Positions 1 through 7,995 of a stretch of 26,033 nucleotides of DNA are shown here, in pieces (within the stretch, counting starts at the first letter, position 1; every line of letters starts with the position of its first letter). The notes under the pieces were generated by a model. It ran no database searches, had not been told where the DNA came from, and saw only the letters and a list, made by a program, of their open reading frames with translations. Made by a program: the position numbers and the translations under genes. The DNA is from an uncultured Muribaculaceae bacterium (GTDB lineage Bacteria; Bacteroidota; Bacteroidia; Bacteroidales; Muribaculaceae): positions 1 to 26,033 of the forward strand of contig CAJTZQ010000010.1 in NCBI GenBank assembly GCA_910583795.1, in the 5' to 3' direction.

Positions 1-1
1 A

Positions 2-55
2 CAGCTTGTCGAAGCCGCCGGCCTTGATATTACGCCTGATTCTGGGATTTTATAG
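2..55 (+). CDS. 3' end of an unknown upstream gene (partial)
   Basis: One forward frame is open from the window edge to a TAG stop at 53-55 and encodes a plausible tail, QLVEAAGLDITPDSGIL. The other two forward frames do not look like protein here. The fragment is too short to assign a family. It is followed by about 110 bases without a gene before the transporter. It could be chance coding. Confidence 0.4.
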   Translation, partial: QLVEAAGLDITPDSGIL

Positions 56-142
56 GTTAATGGCTAATCTGCATCGTGGATAACCGAAATCCTGATGCAA
101 ACTTTTCTTGACTATATGATGGCGGATTCAGCTTTTATTGGC

Positions 143-150
143 TAACTTTG
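143..150 (+). promoter_or_regulatory. Candidate -7 element for the EamA transporter gene
   Basis: TAACTTTG fits the Bacteroidetes -7 consensus TAnnTTTG. Transcription would start near 157, leaving a leader of about 12 bases before the ATG at 169. No good TTTG -33 element lies at the expected 19-21 bp upstream, so this is a weak call. Confidence 0.35.
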
Positions 151-168
151 CATCCAAATTATAAGAAT

Positions 169-1065
169 ATGAATGAATTTTTCATCAAACTTCATCTGTC
201 GGTGATTCTTGCAGGTTTTACAGGAGTGTTGGGTCGCCTCATATCGATTCATGAATTTCCCTTGACCTTTTTGCGAGTTTTGTTTGCTTGTATCGTGATA
301 TGGCTTATAACTTTCATTCGTGCGGACCGAACAATGCCAAAGCGTAGCCATATTCCGTCTTTGCTTTTTGTCGGTGCATTGCTGGGAATGCATTGGCTTT
401 TCTTCTACGCAAGTATAAAGGCGTCGAATGTATCAATAGGCGTCGTGTGCTATTCTCTTGTCGGGTTTTATTCAGCTGTCCTGGAACCATTGATCAATCG
501 TCACAGGTTTTCTGTACGCGAACTGTTGCTCAGCCTTATTACTTTAGCTGGGGTAGCACTTATTTTTGGTTTTGACATACAATTCCGTACCGGTATAATA
601 TTGGGCGCAATCTCTTCCCTCCTTGCCTCATTATTTACTATCTATAATAAACGGGTGGGCGACCTTACACAATATCCTTCACCTTTGATGCTCCGTTGGG
701 AACTCTTGGGCGCACTCACTGTGCTGACAGTAGCAATCCCAGTTTATTTTGGCATCTATGAGATTTCACCGGTAATCCCAACGATTGCGGATCTGTGTTG
801 GCTTCTTGTACTTGCCTCTTTCTGTACGGTAGGACTTCAGTTGTTACAGATACAGGTGCTCAAGAAAGTGAGCGCATTCACTGTCAACCTCACCTATAAC
901 CTGGAACCTGTCTACAGCATTCTTCTTGCGATAATCTTTTTCAATGAATCCGCTGAGATGACATCTGCATTTCTCGTCGGATTGTCGATGATCATATTGT
1001 CGGTTGCCCTGCAGACCTTCAGCACCTACAGGGAACGCCAGTCTCTTCCCGAACCCAGGGTTTAA
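169..1065 (+). CDS. EamA/DMT-family transporter
   Basis: This is a 298-residue inner-membrane protein of the drug/metabolite transporter superfamily, whose members export small metabolites or amino acids; the substrate cannot be told. The sequence is almost entirely hydrophobic helices, about ten, in the duplicated EamA pattern. A typical second-half signature (YNLEPVYSILLAIIFFNE) lies near residue 250, and a short polar tail (STYRERQSLPEPRV) ends it. The frame is open upstream to a TTG at 148, but I chose the ATG at 169 because it gives the usual N-terminus (MNEFFIKLHLSVILAGFTG). The gene is monocistronic, with a -7 element just upstream. Length is normal for the family. The family call is firm. 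Confidence 0.9.
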   Translation: MNEFFIKLHLSVILAGFTGVLGRLISIHEFPLTFLRVLFACIVIWLITFIRADRTMPKRSHIPSLLFVGALLGMHWLFFYASIKASNVSIGVVCYSLVGFYSAVLEPLINRHRFSVRELLLSLITLAGVALIFGFDIQFRTGIILGAISSLLASLFTIYNKRVGDLTQYPSPLMLRWELLGALTVLTVAIPVYFGIYEISPVIPTIADLCWLLVLASFCTVGLQLLQIQVLKKVSAFTVNLTYNLEPVYSILLAIIFFNESAEMTSAFLVGLSMIILSVALQTFSTYRERQSLPEPRV

Positions 1066-1071
1066 TATAAG

Positions 1072-1322
1072 TCAAAAGTAAGTATACTCTAAGGAGATGA
1101 ACATTATACCGTCATCATCCTCGAGGTTATGGCAGTCCCCCGCGTGGTCTCGCCCCAGGTATATATCCAGGATACACCCGGGAGCAGTTTGTCGATTGGT
1201 GCATTGGAGAGTTTCTGGGTCTTTTCGTTCCAACCTATGCCACGTTTGGGGCTTTTTATCTGCGCTGTAGCCGTAGACAAGAAGGCAAGCAGACAGCAGA
1301 ATATAATGGCTTTGGATTTCAT
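1072..1322 (-). pseudogene. Decayed 5' end of a secreted protein, possibly Asl1-like glycoside hydrolase
   Basis: The minus strand encodes a clear signal peptide (MKSKAIIFCCLLAFLSTATAQ) followed by KRGIGWNEKT, then SWIYTWGETTRGT. This resembles the first strand of secreted Asl1-like glycoside hydrolases (KRG...SWxYxWG). The frame then runs into a stop near 1104. Adding one base to the G run of GCGGGGGAC near 1140 restores a frame reading NLEDDDGIMFI, the expected continuation, but that ends at 1072. The gene is therefore both frameshifted and missing its catalytic body. An alternative start at 1337 adds five residues. It reads toward the 3' end of the EamA gene. The family identity is tentative; the broken state is clearer. 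Confidence 0.5.
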
Positions 1323-1601
1323 GCCAATAGATTTCATTCGAAAGATGATGTTAATGATAGGTTTGCGAGGTAAAGATAATATATTTGTATAATACTCGCA
1401 AATCTTTCTTTTGCCATTCCAGTGTCGTTTGAAGCTTGAATTGCGAGAATGCTGAATATTCTTTCGATTTACTGGTTGTCTTGACCATCGCAAAGTTATA
1501 AAGATTTGCAGATCCGGTTGATCACAACCTCATATGGGCATGGATGCAGTTTGTTTCTGCTTTTCAGATCATATCTTACACAACAGCCAATACTTATTGC
1601 A
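1323..1601. other. Intergenic stretch between two broken genes
   Basis: I see no gene here. It holds the probable leader and promoter of the broken secreted-protein gene (a minus-strand TAACTTTG at 1491-1498) and the junction at about 1600 where the RhuM coding sequence loses its family resemblance. No repeat or att-like site was recognised at that junction. Confidence 0.5.
1491..1498 (-). promoter_or_regulatory. Candidate -7 element for the broken secreted-protein gene
   Basis: TAACTTTG on the minus strand matches TAnnTTTG. It would give a leader of about 160 bases to the start at 1322. No convincing -33 element was found. Confidence 0.3.
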
Positions 1602-2081
1602 TCAGCAATGCCGATACATCACTTTCTCCGACGAACGGATATCACGTATTCGGTCGAGCAACTCACGCCAATAAGCGCCACCGCCATTACCCTTCAGCCG
1701 CTCGTCGTCCATAGTGAATCCCTTGATGATGTATTCCTTAAGCCGCTCCGTGGCCCACCTACGAAAGTGTGTCGCAATTACCGACCGAATCCTGTAACCC
1801 AACGAGATTATCATGTCGAGATTATAGAATGGTATCTCTCGCGTCACCTGCCTGACTCCCTCTTGTCGAACCTGTAAGAAATTCTTACAGGTTGCTTGTT
1901 CATCCAATTCTCCATCCGCATATATGTTGCGGATATGCTGTACGATATTGGGGCGAGTCGTCTGATAAAGCTCTGCCATCTGCTGTTGGGAAAGCCATAC
2001 TGTCTCCCCGGTAAACTTCACTTCAATGCGAGTTTCGCCGTCCTCGCTCTGATATATAATTATTTGGTTGTTTTCGTCCAT
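1602..2081 (-). pseudogene. Truncated RhuM-family protein
   Basis: This is the N-terminal half of a RhuM-family protein (Virulence_RhuM). The family was named from Salmonella SPI-3 and is often found beside restriction or defence genes; its biochemical role is unknown. Typical motifs are present in order: VWLSQQQMAELYQTT (residues about 29-43), NIVQHIRNIYADGELDE, an EGVRQVTREIPFYNLDMIISLGYR block, and RRWATERLKEYIIKGF. The protein stops after 159 residues (EKVMYRHC), right where full-length members (about 300 or more residues) continue with a long C-terminal half. No other frame downstream restores it, so it is a 3' truncation. It lies 28 bp after the TerB-like gene on the same strand and may be a remnant of an earlier island occupant. 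A working short protein cannot be excluded. Confidence 0.75.
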
Positions 2082-2099
2082 AATTAAATCGATTTAACA

Positions 2100-2107
2100 C
2101 AAACATA
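2100..2107 (-). promoter_or_regulatory. Candidate -7 element for rhuM
   Basis: TATGTTTG on the minus strand fits TAnnTTTG, 19 bases upstream of the RhuM ATG. The -33 element is not recognisable. It suggests the RhuM gene had its own promoter and was not part of the upstream operon. Confidence 0.3.
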
Positions 2108-2109
2108 CA

Positions 2110-2418
2110 TTACATTAAGGAATTGATAATCTGCAATTCTCTTGGGTCTGCAAAACCGTCACATTTAGCCATATTTATAAATAACCGTTTTGCTGCGTCT
2201 AATTTTTCAATACTTAATTGCTTGATTATAGCGACATCTTGACCGAGATCATATTCCTGGATAATTTCCATCTCAGGTTCGGAAATGTGTAGGTCGACAA
2301 GAACACCATCCAAGAATTCTACCTCATGAGGATCAATGAAACCATCAGCCTCCATAATTTTTATCAAGACTGAAACAATAGCATATTTTTCTTGCCTTGT
2401 AAAGATTTCGTTCATCAT
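2110..2418 (-). CDS. TerB-like protein, last gene of the five-gene operon
   Basis: This 102-residue, all-helical protein is probably a TerB/TerB-like domain on its own. Two similar acidic loops are visible, ADGFIDPHEVEFL (residues about 24-36) and CDGFADPRELQII (about 87-99). This duplicated D-G-x-x-D-P/x-E pattern is characteristic of TerB, where conserved acidic residues are proposed to bind metal. Isolated TerB domains occur in bacterial stress and phage-defence loci, including Shango. The start is 2 bp after the stop of the large helicase gene, so the two are translationally linked. The AT-rich composition matches the operon. It could act as a metal-sensing adaptor for its helicase or ATPase neighbours; that role is inference. 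Confidence 0.75.
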   Translation of the reverse strand: MMNEIFTRQEKYAIVSVLIKIMEADGFIDPHEVEFLDGVLVDLHISEPEMEIIQEYDLGQDVAIIKQLSIEKLDAAKRLFINMAKCDGFADPRELQIINSLM

Positions 2419-2420
2419 AA

Positions 2421-5096
2421 TTATTGAAGATGTGATTTGAAAAAGTCATGATACTGATTGTTACCGATATTGATTACCAATAAGTTCTCTTTTGCTCGCG
2501 TGATGCCGGTGTATACAAGTTCTGGTGAGGTTGCAATATTTTCATCATTGTATATGTCATTTTGAATAATACATATGATAGTTGGTGCCTCCCATCCTTT
2601 AAAGCTTTGAATCGTCGATATTTTTAGATTACGAGTTACTATCGTAAAACGATTCTTCAATACCTTTTCAAGCCTCTCCAGATCTTGTTTGTATCCGTAA
2701 GATGCTTGACTCTTCTGACGTGATATCCTATCAATGCCTTCTTTAGAGACAAAAGTAGTTGTTGTTCTTTTACCTGATTCACTTCTATATTTATAATCCA
2801 ATTCTCGTAGTAAATTGGTTTGAGGTGCCAGTATAGCTACATCTGAAATATTTATGCCATTAGCCTCAATAAAATCTTTACATATTGAATAAACAGTTTC
2901 AGCTAATACTACAGAGTCGCTTGCATTAGAGACATTATGATATTGCATAAGATTAAATTGAATGCCAGAGTCCAGATTTGATGATTCATTTGCATCTTCT
3001 ATATCATCAGGATTCCCAATAAAATGTCTTTGAAATTCCATCGCTAAATTGGCAAGAGACGGATTGGAAAATCTATGGCTCTTTGTCAAATCTTTATTCC
3101 ACAAACCGGGAATAACTCCAAGTAAAATATTACCTTGACTATCGATTTCCCTATGGTATATATTCTGCTTTGGATCTCCAAATACAACAAACTCCCCGTT
3201 TTCTTGTAAAAAGTTCCGTCTAATTATTTGAAGCCAGGATGCCATATAGTCCTGAACCTCATCTATCAAAACGGCATCATATTTTGGAAGCTTTGATTTC
3301 ACAGATTTAAAAAATTCCTCATCATCGTATGACTCAAAATACACATGAAGATTATTAGCATTCGCATGTTTGCGAAAAAATCTGTGATAGTAATCAATGT
3401 GAATTTTATCCCATGGAAAATCAGCTCGAACCTGCGATAGACGCATTTTCATGTAATTGACCAATGAAATATTGAATGTGAGAATCAGAATATTACCCCC
3501 AGTCCGTACTTGTGCATTAACGGCTCTATTTGCCAATACTTGGGTTTTTCCTGAACCTGCAACTCCACTAATCTTTCGTTGACCACCAGCTACACTTTTG
3601 GAAAGATTTTTTTGTTGGGTGGACAAATTAACTTCAACCCCCTCTCTGTAGGAATGCCACGCAGGAGATAAATCTTGTTTTAATTGCTCAAGAACAATCG
3701 CATCAAAAACGTCAGAACGATAATGGAACCGCAAATCATCAAAAAAATGAATGGCGACTTTATTGGAAGGATCATTAGCGGTATTTAAGAAATCGGAGCC
3801 ATATACTTGTATCCATTGCTGATCTCCGAATAACTGTTTTGCCTGTTCTTGAGATCCTTTTGTACAAATAAGGACCTTTTTGACAAGTGAAAGATTACGG
3901 CTATTATCAATTACGGCCTCTGTAAACTCTTTAATGTTTTCAATTATGAGATTCTGAGAATTTTCAAGAGATGTATAAGGAGATTGTATTGTACGGATTT
4001 CTCCATTCGTATCTTCCACATCTATTAACCAATGATCATCAGCATTTACCTTACACTTTGTCAAGGGTTCCTCAAATACAGAAATGACTACAACCCCGAC
4101 ATTTGGTCGTATTATTACAAAATCGGGAGTAGTACCGTTTAAATCAGGATTAAGATATATCAAATCAGATGGAGAAAGAATACTTTGTAATCTGTAATAT
4201 ACCCACCCCTTTTCCAATGAAAAAAGCTTGTTGCTTATCTGTAAATTAATATCATATTCTCCATATACTGGAGCTTGAGCTTTTTCCTGAGGGTTATATT
4301 TCGATAAATCCAATGACGTGCCATTATATACAAAGCCTTTGGTCTTGCATGTAAAGCAATAATTGGTATCTGAGGTACGACCATAATTATTGTTGGCGAT
4401 ATTCGAGAAATATTCTGATGCCTTAAATATTTCACTAAATCGGTCTATCCTGAATGCATTGGCATTCAAGGGTCCCGCACATAGAATATAGTGCATATGG
4501 CCCGGAATAGCCATACACTTTGCAAGTTTACCTAAATCAATATTTGTCACATCCAATATATTGGAAAATACGTGGATGACATAATTCTGTTCATAGGAGA
4601 CACTGCTGATTTCATTGCCATCCGAAAACGAAGGCAAATACTCATTGATCGGGGCAACTCGCACGCCGTTGTTAGTGGCTCTTTTCACATTAGCAACAGC
4701 CCTATTTAAAGACGCTTGCGATGGTTCAATAAGCGTAATCTTTTTAAGCCATTGTGTGAGCTCTCTTTCTTTAAGAAAATCTACGACACATACCGTGCCA
4801 ATTCCTTGACCACATCCCCAATCTACGATTTCCAATGATAACGAGCCGTTATTCTCTTTAGGCGGGAACGGCATGTTTTGTAAGGCGGCACGGCATTTTG
4901 ACTGGTGCATCTCTCCGTATGCGCCAATATAGCAATCTAAGCCCTCATCGCTCTTGAGTAAATCCAAACCATGATTGAGTTCAGGATGTACATATGGACG
5001 ATGACGGAACTGAGCTGGTATATGTGCCTTACAATTATCTATAATTGCATCCATTGTAAGGTTGCAAATACTACTTATTCTTTCTTGATAACTCAT
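2421..5096 (-). CDS. Methyltransferase-like / NERD-like / UvrD-type SF1 helicase fusion
   Basis: This 891-residue protein appears to have three parts. Residues 1-250 resemble a Rossmann methyltransferase: VDWGCGQGIG (91-100) is a SAM-binding motif I and IEP (123-125) fits motif II. Residues 290-470 resemble a NERD nuclease region (PDFVII at 324-329, then GVVVISVF at 334-341), but the usual E-x-K of the catalytic strand is S-V-F, so it is probably inactive. Residues 500-890 are a UvrD/Rep-type SF1 helicase: Walker A GVAGSGKT (511-518), Walker B VLIDEVQD (609-616), VFGDPKQN (638-645), SHRFSNP (673-679), TIQSFKGWEA (828-837) and YTGITRAKE (862-870). The start overlaps the DUF1848 stop by 4 bp (ATGA). 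The helicase call is firm, the methyltransferase likely, the NERD call tentative. Confidence 0.88.
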   Translation of the reverse strand: MSYQERISSICNLTMDAIIDNCKAHIPAQFRHRPYVHPELNHGLDLLKSDEGLDCYIGAYGEMHQSKCRAALQNMPFPPKENNGSLSLEIVDWGCGQGIGTVCVVDFLKERELTQWLKKITLIEPSQASLNRAVANVKRATNNGVRVAPINEYLPSFSDGNEISSVSYEQNYVIHVFSNILDVTNIDLGKLAKCMAIPGHMHYILCAGPLNANAFRIDRFSEIFKASEYFSNIANNNYGRTSDTNYCFTCKTKGFVYNGTSLDLSKYNPQEKAQAPVYGEYDINLQISNKLFSLEKGWVYYRLQSILSPSDLIYLNPDLNGTTPDFVIIRPNVGVVVISVFEEPLTKCKVNADDHWLIDVEDTNGEIRTIQSPYTSLENSQNLIIENIKEFTEAVIDNSRNLSLVKKVLICTKGSQEQAKQLFGDQQWIQVYGSDFLNTANDPSNKVAIHFFDDLRFHYRSDVFDAIVLEQLKQDLSPAWHSYREGVEVNLSTQQKNLSKSVAGGQRKISGVAGSGKTQVLANRAVNAQVRTGGNILILTFNISLVNYMKMRLSQVRADFPWDKIHIDYYHRFFRKHANANNLHVYFESYDDEEFFKSVKSKLPKYDAVLIDEVQDYMASWLQIIRRNFLQENGEFVVFGDPKQNIYHREIDSQGNILLGVIPGLWNKDLTKSHRFSNPSLANLAMEFQRHFIGNPDDIEDANESSNLDSGIQFNLMQYHNVSNASDSVVLAETVYSICKDFIEANGINISDVAILAPQTNLLRELDYKYRSESGKRTTTTFVSKEGIDRISRQKSQASYGYKQDLERLEKVLKNRFTIVTRNLKISTIQSFKGWEAPTIICIIQNDIYNDENIATSPELVYTGITRAKENLLVINIGNNQYHDFFKSHLQ

Positions 5097-6187
5097 ATGC
5101 CTATGATTTTATCTCCGTTAGGATTTGTTTTGTGACGCCTCCAATTAGCTACCGCTGCATCCTTGCTTGTATTTGCATAGCAGTATTCGCAAAGATGCGG
5201 ACAAGTGTTGTACTGACCTATGTCTTTACTTATAATGCAACCACAGAACTGACGTTGGCCCTTATCCTTGTTATTCTTTCGCTTTATAGCATAGGTATCG
5301 GATGCTACCATTATGGCTCCTTCCGGAATCTGTGGACTGTCTTCGAACTCTTCAAACATAGATGGGGCAGATGGTTGAACCTTTCTGATATCCACTTTCA
5401 AGAAATCCATCAATTCCTTATCGTGGTATGCAAATCGAATCATAAGGTCGTCATCTACGCAATGGTTGTGTTCAATACCATATTGCTCAATGTCAATTTT
5501 TTCGCCACAAGTGGCAAGTTTAAAATTCCATCCACGCTCCTTATTCATTTCTGAGAGTCTCGCGGCAAACTCATTCATTGATGCCTCATCCCACTCAATA
5601 TAGTTGATACCGTTCTTTTCAAGGTTGGACTTGACCTTGCGATATGACGCAATGTCAGCAAAACTGAATACAAGTTTCTCAGTATAATTCTTAAGCTGGT
5701 CACCTATGTTTCTGACTTTACCAACCAAATCATCAATACTGATTTTGTCTGTAAGAATCATGGGGTCAAATCTCCATATTACGTGACCTTTGCCTAACTT
5801 GTCTACAAGCATCTTGAATGTTTCAATTCGCTGAGCCAAAGGTGGCACTCCTTTTTCCAGTCCCTCCGCTTCGTAATCATTCAAAGTGTATTGTATATAG
5901 CAACCTATGTTTCTTTCGGTCAGATAATCAAGATGCTCCAGGAGCGGCCTTGGATTCTTTGACCAGAACACAATAAATCGTGTATTGCTATAAGCCACAT
6001 ACGAGGTAACACCGTTGAACGGATTAGTCCAAGCCGAATACCCACGCTTCAATCTCTCAAAGAACCAATCGGCATAAAACGCCGGGATATCCGTACTTCT
6101 GCTTGCCGATACAATTACCGGCGCCTGAGCCTCAACACTGACACTCGAATCCAAAGTTATCCGTATTTTATCTGTTGACTTTGCCAT
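5093..6187 (-). CDS. DUF1848 protein with a C-terminal radical-SAM-like cysteine cluster (operon copy)
   Basis: This 364-residue protein belongs to DUF1848, an uncharacterised family. The typical core is present: SASRSTDIPAFYADWFF (27-43), NPFNG (55-59), FIVFWSKNP (71-79), YIQYTLNDYE (97-106). The C-terminus carries C315-x-C317 and then C329-x3-C333-x2-C336 inside TCPHLCEYCYAN. That spacing equals the 4Fe-4S motif normally found near the N-terminus of radical SAM enzymes, so an Fe-S radical enzyme is likely; the substrate is unknown. It starts 18 bp after the Upf1-like helicase and overlaps the next gene by 4 bp, which places it inside the operon. A clear paralog sits at 14835-15893. Family membership is firm, enzyme activity inferred. 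Confidence 0.9.
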   Translation of the reverse strand: MAKSTDKIRITLDSSVSVEAQAPVIVSASRSTDIPAFYADWFFERLKRGYSAWTNPFNGVTSYVAYSNTRFIVFWSKNPRPLLEHLDYLTERNIGCYIQYTLNDYEAEGLEKGVPPLAQRIETFKMLVDKLGKGHVIWRFDPMILTDKISIDDLVGKVRNIGDQLKNYTEKLVFSFADIASYRKVKSNLEKNGINYIEWDEASMNEFAARLSEMNKERGWNFKLATCGEKIDIEQYGIEHNHCVDDDLMIRFAYHDKELMDFLKVDIRKVQPSAPSMFEEFEDSPQIPEGAIMVASDTYAIKRKNNKDKGQRQFCGCIISKDIGQYNTCPHLCEYCYANTSKDAAVANWRRHKTNPNGDKIIGI

Positions 6188-6205
6188 AATTGATATTGTT
6201 TGTCA

Positions 6206-7993
6206 TTAACCAAGTAGCCCATTTTTGTTAGTAATACCGAAATTACTCGAAAGCAGTGGCAATGGGGTTGAATTATTAGCGGGAATATAAACACATGATT
6301 CGAGACTGAGCTTTTCAAGAAAATTTCTGACATCTTTATTCATATGGGCGAAGCTGAGTATATTCTTGTCTGCGATGATAATCGTATGACTTTTTGCACG
6401 ACTTGTGGCAACGTTGAAAAGACGAGGTTCAAGGGAACGGATTAGAGATGTATTAGGTATGAAGAATATTGTAATATCTGTCGTTAGCCCCTGAACTCTC
6501 GCAATAGTTTCTATCAGAACTTTATTTCCCAAGCCCATACGTAATGCTACAGCTTTTTGCAAGGCTCGCGTAGTTTTTCGCAAGCATGTCAATACGGCAA
6601 CTTCGGTTGACGAGTTTTCATTCAGAATAGAATACACCATGAATGTAGTCATATCCATTGCAAACTGTGGAGTGGCATCAGAAACATTCATATCAGTGAG
6701 AACCAAAGTTGGTCCTCCATTAGCATGCAATATCCTATTCAGAGAGGTCAACTCTAAAACTTTATCATTTTTAGCAGAGACAAGTGTGCCACGATAGAAT
6801 AACCCTGTATAATCGGCATTACGTTGAGGAAGACGATATGTCCGTATTAATTGATAACTCGGCAATTGCCTTTTGTTTGACATTGTCATTAATCCGTTGA
6901 CGTAATCATGAAAGCCATTTGACGCAACTCGGTCTTCATTAAGAGCGATAACCGGTCCAAGTTGTGCAATATCTCCTACCCATAGGTTTGTATATCCAAT
7001 TTTGTTTGCTGCTGCAAACATCGGAGTAAGTGCTTGACTTGCTTCATCCATTATCACGACATCAAAGGCTCCATCTCCAGCCAAGTCCGCTGCAAATCCA
7101 CTGACAATGTAATATGTTGCCATAACAAGATTTCCCTTGATCGGCATTAGTTGTTTCAAAGATGATAATTGTGGTATTTCACTCTGTTCATCAACGGTGA
7201 GATTGGACTTGAGCACTTTACCATTCTTTAGCAATTCATCTACGGCAGGCTTGGTCGCAATCTCGATCAATGCCCTGTTTGTCAAAGAAGTGACCAGAAC
7301 AGATTTCCCCTCTCCGCAAAGCTTCGCACAAAGTTCGGCTATCAAATGAGTTTTCCCTGTTCCCGGAGGTCCCTGAAGTAAAGTGATACCAGATGACTGT
7401 ATTTGTTGATATATAAATTGAGACGGCTGTTCATCCCTAACCGGAATCGGAATATTTATCACTTGACTATAAGGATAATCCAATATATCGGATACTCTCT
7501 GAGAGTATTCATCCTTTGTAAGTCTATAGAGATTTGCAAGATAATCTATTGGCGGACGATGTGGCCCTAATATGATAAGAGCCCCAAGTGCTTTTGAAAT
7601 ATAGTTGGCAAAATCCAATTCAATACCGCGAAATCCGAGAAGAACAAATCCATCTTCATTGGATTTAGCTTGCCAGATACATACCGCCTCCGAACCCTTT
7701 AATCGATTCTTAAATAGGTATTCATAAGTTAAACCATCCCATTGTCGATAATCCTGTAACTTTGATGGCAAATACATGGCTTGAACATATTCGCCTTTTC
7801 TGGGGAAAGCTCGCGATGCTCTAAATTTGACAATCATTTCTCCATTGTCAAACTTTATGAATTGTCCTATAAACAATTCTTCGCTCTCATTTAACAGATG
7901 GAGAGCCATAGCAGAGAACCTCTTATCGAAGTCCTCCGTTACGGCCGTAAGTTCCATATTAAGGAATTTGCGAATCGTTTCTCTTTGCTCCAT
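6206..7993 (-). CDS. Upf1/Dna2-like SF1 helicase with DEASQ motif
   Basis: This 595-residue protein is an SF1 helicase of the Upf1/Dna2 (SF1B) type, which usually moves 5' to 3' on single-stranded RNA or DNA. All main motifs are visible: Walker A LLQGPPGTGKTH (205-216), motif Ia VTSLTNRAL, Walker B VVIMDEASQ (312-320), motif III WVGDIAQLGPV (338-348), motif IV RTYRLPQ (384-390), motif V IARVQGLTTDI (497-507) and motif VI NVATSRAK (527-534). Residues 1-190 have no recognised domain and may be a substrate-binding region with a beta-barrel-like strand pattern. The start codon is 2 bp after the stop of the giant ATPase gene and the stop is 18 bp before DUF1848. It is distinct from the UvrD-type helicase three genes on, so the operon has two unlike SF1 motors. 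Confidence 0.9.
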   Translation of the reverse strand: MEQRETIRKFLNMELTAVTEDFDKRFSAMALHLLNESEELFIGQFIKFDNGEMIVKFRASRAFPRKGEYVQAMYLPSKLQDYRQWDGLTYEYLFKNRLKGSEAVCIWQAKSNEDGFVLLGFRGIELDFANYISKALGALIILGPHRPPIDYLANLYRLTKDEYSQRVSDILDYPYSQVINIPIPVRDEQPSQFIYQQIQSSGITLLQGPPGTGKTHLIAELCAKLCGEGKSVLVTSLTNRALIEIATKPAVDELLKNGKVLKSNLTVDEQSEIPQLSSLKQLMPIKGNLVMATYYIVSGFAADLAGDGAFDVVIMDEASQALTPMFAAANKIGYTNLWVGDIAQLGPVIALNEDRVASNGFHDYVNGLMTMSNKRQLPSYQLIRTYRLPQRNADYTGLFYRGTLVSAKNDKVLELTSLNRILHANGGPTLVLTDMNVSDATPQFAMDMTTFMVYSILNENSSTEVAVLTCLRKTTRALQKAVALRMGLGNKVLIETIARVQGLTTDITIFFIPNTSLIRSLEPRLFNVATSRAKSHTIIIADKNILSFAHMNKDVRNFLEKLSLESCVYIPANNSTPLPLLSSNFGITNKNGLLG

Positions 7994-7995
7994 AA

